In this document: piece after piece, positions 61,598 through 64,000 of the stretch
How the letters are laid out: every line of letters begins with the position of its first letter
How positions within the stretch are numbered: the first letter of the stretch is position 1
Assembly: GCA_009926615.1 (NCBI GenBank)
Contig: RFOM01000001.1
Span: forward strand, 62,001-126,000
Direction of reading: 5' to 3'
Origin: Pseudomonadota bacterium
GTDB taxonomy: Bacteria; Bdellovibrionota_B; Oligoflexia; Silvanigrellales; Silvanigrellaceae
Length of the DNA stretch: 64,000 nucleotides
Made by a program: the position numbers and the translations under genes
The notes under the pieces: generated by a model
The model's database searches: none
What the model was told of the DNA's origin: nothing
The model's input: only the letters and a program-made list of their open reading frames with translations

Positions 61598-64000
61598 TTA
61601 TCTGTAGGCGTTCGGATGACCGCCAAGGCGCGCAACCATGGAAGGAGTTGCGGCTTCGATAATCGCTTCAGCATCCAGAGTCTGACCTTCCACAAACATA
61701 TCAACATGTTTGTAAAGATTTACACCGGTACCAGCCGGAATCAGGCGACCCATAATGACGTTCTCTTTGAGTCCGCGCAGGAGGTCAACCCGACCCGAAA
61801 GCGAGGCTTCAGTGAGAACCTTGGTGGTTTCCTGAAAGGATGCAGCCGAAATGAACGATTCGGTTGACGAGGCTGCTCTTGCGATACCCAAGAGCAAGGG
61901 CTCTGCAACCGCAGGTCTTGCACCGCGGGCAACAGCCAACTCGTTTTGTTCCTCAAACGTCCACTTTTCAACCTGAGCAGCGGGCAGAAACTCTGTATCT
62001 CCCGGATCCTTGATCTTAACGCGACGAAGCATCTGCTTAACGATAATTTCGATGTGCTTATCGTCAATCGGCACGCCCTGAAGCTTGTAGACCGCCTGAA
62101 TTTCGGAAACCAGATAGCTCGCAAGAGCCTTTTCACCCAAAACGCGCAAGATGTCATGCGGGTTAAGAGAACCGTCAACCAGAGGCTCACCGGCTCTGAT
62201 GAAGTCACCTTCAGTGACGACCACGTGCCGGCCCTTCGGAATAAGATATTCCCTGTGGTCACCAATTTCAGGTTTAACCACAACGCAGCGCTTGCCCTTG
62301 GTGTCCTTGCCGAAGCTGACGTAGCCGTCGATTTCGGAAATAATCGCAAAGGTACGACGCTTCTGCGCGAGGAAAAGCTCGGCAACACGGGGCAGACCGC
62401 CCGTAATGTCGCGGGTCTTGGCCTGTTCACGAGGGATTTTCGACAGAATATCGCCGGGGAATACAGATTCACCATCCGCAAACATGACCGTCGCACCGCT
62501 TGGCAGCAAGTACTTCGCATCGCGGGTCGAGGAAATCTTCACCGCCGTTCCCGATGAATCGGTCACGAGAAGTGCAGGCTTCACCTTCGCATCCCGAGTT
62601 TCAAGAATAACGCGGCGCGAAATACCTGTCGTTTCTTCCTGACGCTCTTCGTAAGAAATCCCTTCTTCCATATCGCTGTAGCGAACTTTACCGCCGACTT
62701 CGGCAACGATGACGACGGAGTGGGGGTCCCACTCAATCAGCTGGTTGCCGACCGCAACAGTTTGACCGTCTTTGACAAACACTTTGGAGCCGTAGGGAAT
62801 CGAATGACGGTCACGTTCGTTTCCGTCGAGGTCATAAACCACCACTTCACCGTTACGACCCATCGCGCGGAACCAGTTCTGGTCTTTGCCTTTTTCCTTA
62901 CCGCGAACCAAGTTGGAATTAAGAACCTTAACAGTTCCTTCAACCTTCGCTTCGTGCGAGGACTGCTGAGCTTGCGTCGACGCGGCGCCGCCTTGGTGGA
63001 ACGTACGCATCGTCAGCTGGGTTCCCGGCTCACCGATCGACTGGGCAGCAATAACACCAACCGCTTCGCCGACGTTGACGAGGTTACCAGTTGCAAGGTC
63101 ACGCCCGTAACACCGCGCACATACACCGCGGCGCGTGCGGCAGGTCAGAACCGAGCGCACTTTCACACGGTCAATCTTGGCAGCCTCAAGCTTGATGTTC
63201 ACTTCTTCAGACATTTCTTCGTTGGCGCGAACAATAACTTCGCCCGTCAGACGGTTTTTAACGTCCTCAAGACAGGTTCGACCCAAAATTCTTTGACCCA
63301 GTTTTTGAATGACCTCACCGCCTTCAATAACGGGAGTCATCTCGATTCCGTCCATCGTTCCGCAATCGTACTCGGAAACGATTGTGTCCTGCGCAACGTC
63401 GACGAGCTGACGGGTCAAATAACCCGAAGAAGCTGTTTTAAGCGCCGTATCCGCCAGACCCTTACGGGCACCGTGGGTGTTGATGAAGTATTCAAGAACG
63501 TTGAAGCCTTCACGAAGACTCGCAGTCACCGGAGTTTCAATGATTTCACCGGTTGCTTTCGCCACCAGTCCCTTCATACCTGCCAGCTGGCGCATCTGGG
63601 ACTTGCTTCCGCGAGCTCCCGAGTCGGCCATCATGAACAGCGAGTTGAAGGAAGGAATGACGGTGTCTTTGCCGTTTTCATCCTTAACTTTTTGCGTCGA
63701 AATCTGCTTGAACATGTGCTCGGCGATGCTGTCCTGAACACGTGACCAGATGTCGATCACTTTGTTGTGACGCTCACCTTCGGTAATGAGGCCCTGATTG
63801 TATTCTTCATGGACCGTCCGAACGTCTTCGTGCGCCTGTCCAAGAAGATTAACTTTCTCGGCAGGGATAACCATGTCCTTGATCGAAATCGAAATTCCCG
63901 CCTGAGTCGCGTGACGGTAACCAAGCTCACGCAACGCGTCTGCCAAAAGGACAGTGTCTTTCGCGCCGCAGAGACGGTAGGTTTCGTTCACAAGTGCGGC
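61598..64000 (-). CDS. rpoC: RNA polymerase beta' subunit, 5' part beyond window
   Basis: The C-terminal 800 residues of beta'. Present are the bridge-helix region ([20 protein letters not shown]), the second zinc site ([13 protein letters not shown] with an upstream Cys), the trigger loop ([18 protein letters not shown]) and the C-terminal [10 protein letters not shown]. The catalytic NADFDGD motif lies upstream, outside the window. The frame stays open to the right edge. The usual downstream genes rpsL, rpsG, fusA and tuf are not found; a terminator and rpsJ follow instead. Confidence 0.97.
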   Translation of the reverse strand, partial: AALVNETYRLCGAKDTVLLADALRELGYRHATQAGISISIKDMVIPAEKVNLLGQAHEDVRTVHEEYNQGLITEGERHNKVIDIWSRVQDSIAEHMFKQISTQKVKDENGKDTVIPSFNSLFMMADSGARGSKSQMRQLAGMKGLVAKATGEIIETPVTASLREGFNVLEYFINTHGARKGLADTALKTASSGYLTRQLVDVAQDTIVSEYDCGTMDGIEMTPVIEGGEVIQKLGQRILGRTCLEDVKNRLTGEVIVRANEEMSEEVNIKLEAAKIDRVKVRSVLTCRTRRGVCARCYGRDLATGNLVNVGEAVGVIAAQSIGEPGTQLTMRTFHQGGAASTQAQQSSHEAKVEGTVKVLNSNLVRGKEKGKDQNWFRAMGRNGEVVVYDLDGNERDRHSIPYGSKVFVKDGQTVAVGNQLIEWDPHSVVIVAEVGGKVRYSDMEEGISYEERQEETTGISRRVILETRDAKVKPALLVTDSSGTAVKISSTRDAKYLLPSGATVMFADGESVFPGDILSKIPREQAKTRDITGGLPRVAELFLAQKRRTFAIISEIDGYVSFGKDTKGKRCVVVKPEIGDHREYLIPKGRHVVVTEGDFIRAGEPLVDGSLNPHDILRVLGEKALASYLVSEIQAVYKLQGVPIDDKHIEIIVKQMLRRVKIKDPGDTEFLPAAQVEKWTFEEQNELAVARGARPAVAEPLLLGIARAASSTESFISAASFQETTKVLTEASLSGRVDLLRGLKENVIMGRLIPAGTGVNLYKHVDMFVEGQTLDAEAIIEAATPSMVARLGGHPNAYR

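Noticed and set aside
62720-63745. Plus-strand frame of 341 codons opposite rpoC
   Set aside because: rpoC motifs on the minus strand are unmistakable; this is a long antisense frame produced by codon bias.

Overview
The window looks like a chromosome segment of a Gram-negative bacterium with a single polar-type flagellum. Evidence is P- and L-ring genes, many lipoproteins and OmpA-type proteins, FlhF/FlhG placement regulators, and a bacterial S10-spc-alpha ribosomal cluster. The gene mix (FlhF/FlhG polar flagellum, FliA-CheY-PilZ-like-DUF2802 tail, OmpA porin pairs, GYF_2-PilZ fusion) suggests the former deltaproteobacterial grade, possibly Bdellovibrionota/Oligoflexia. That placement is inference; no rRNA gene is present. 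Genes are very tightly packed, no stretch over 300 bases lacks a gene, and GTG or TTG starts with good ribosome binding sites are common.

Layout. 1-7074 (minus): one compact operon reading leftwards: an alpha/beta hydrolase, an ABC-F ATPase, a futalosine-nucleosidase-like enzyme, a TrmJ-like methyltransferase, a polytopic membrane protein and a partial cysteine-repeat lipoprotein. 7210-11556 (plus): flgG-flgA-flgH-flgI-flgJ for distal rod and rings. 11510-13714 (minus): a lone 734-residue fusion of a DUF455 ferritin-like domain with an ATP-grasp-like domain, between two flagellar blocks. 13936-27785 (plus): fliL-M-N-O-P-Q-R, flhB-A-F-G, fliA, cheY, a PilZ-like protein and a DUF2802 protein. 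These cover switch, type III export gate, polar placement and late transcription. 27806-30177: two OmpA-family outer-membrane proteins. 30163-44324: an envelope and metabolism region with a small exported protein, a GYF_2-PilZ fusion plus a helical partner, an adenosine-deaminase-like enzyme, an outer-membrane barrel, a lipoprotein, a phosphohexomutase, a short-chain dehydrogenase, and two abutting membrane-anchored proteins that resemble degenerate sulfatase-fold enzymes. 44393-47169 (plus): histidine ammonia-lyase with a Cys in the MIO triad, then an RlmM-like methyltransferase and a bidirectional terminator. 47325-61433 (minus): rpsJ to rplQ including secY, adk, infA, rpmJ and rpoA. 61598 to the right edge (minus): the 3' part of rpoC.

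Most notable points: rplX (L24) is missing from between rplN and rplE, where L5 instead carries a basic N-terminal extension; the HAL prosthetic-group triad is Ala-Cys-Gly; the DUF455/ATP-grasp fusion is an unfamiliar architecture; the paired sulfatase-like proteins at 39330-44324 seem to be an undescribed envelope module; the partial lipoprotein at the left edge has two tandem copies of a four-cysteine unit; and FliL carries a long Lys/Asp repeat encoded partly by 24-bp tandem units.
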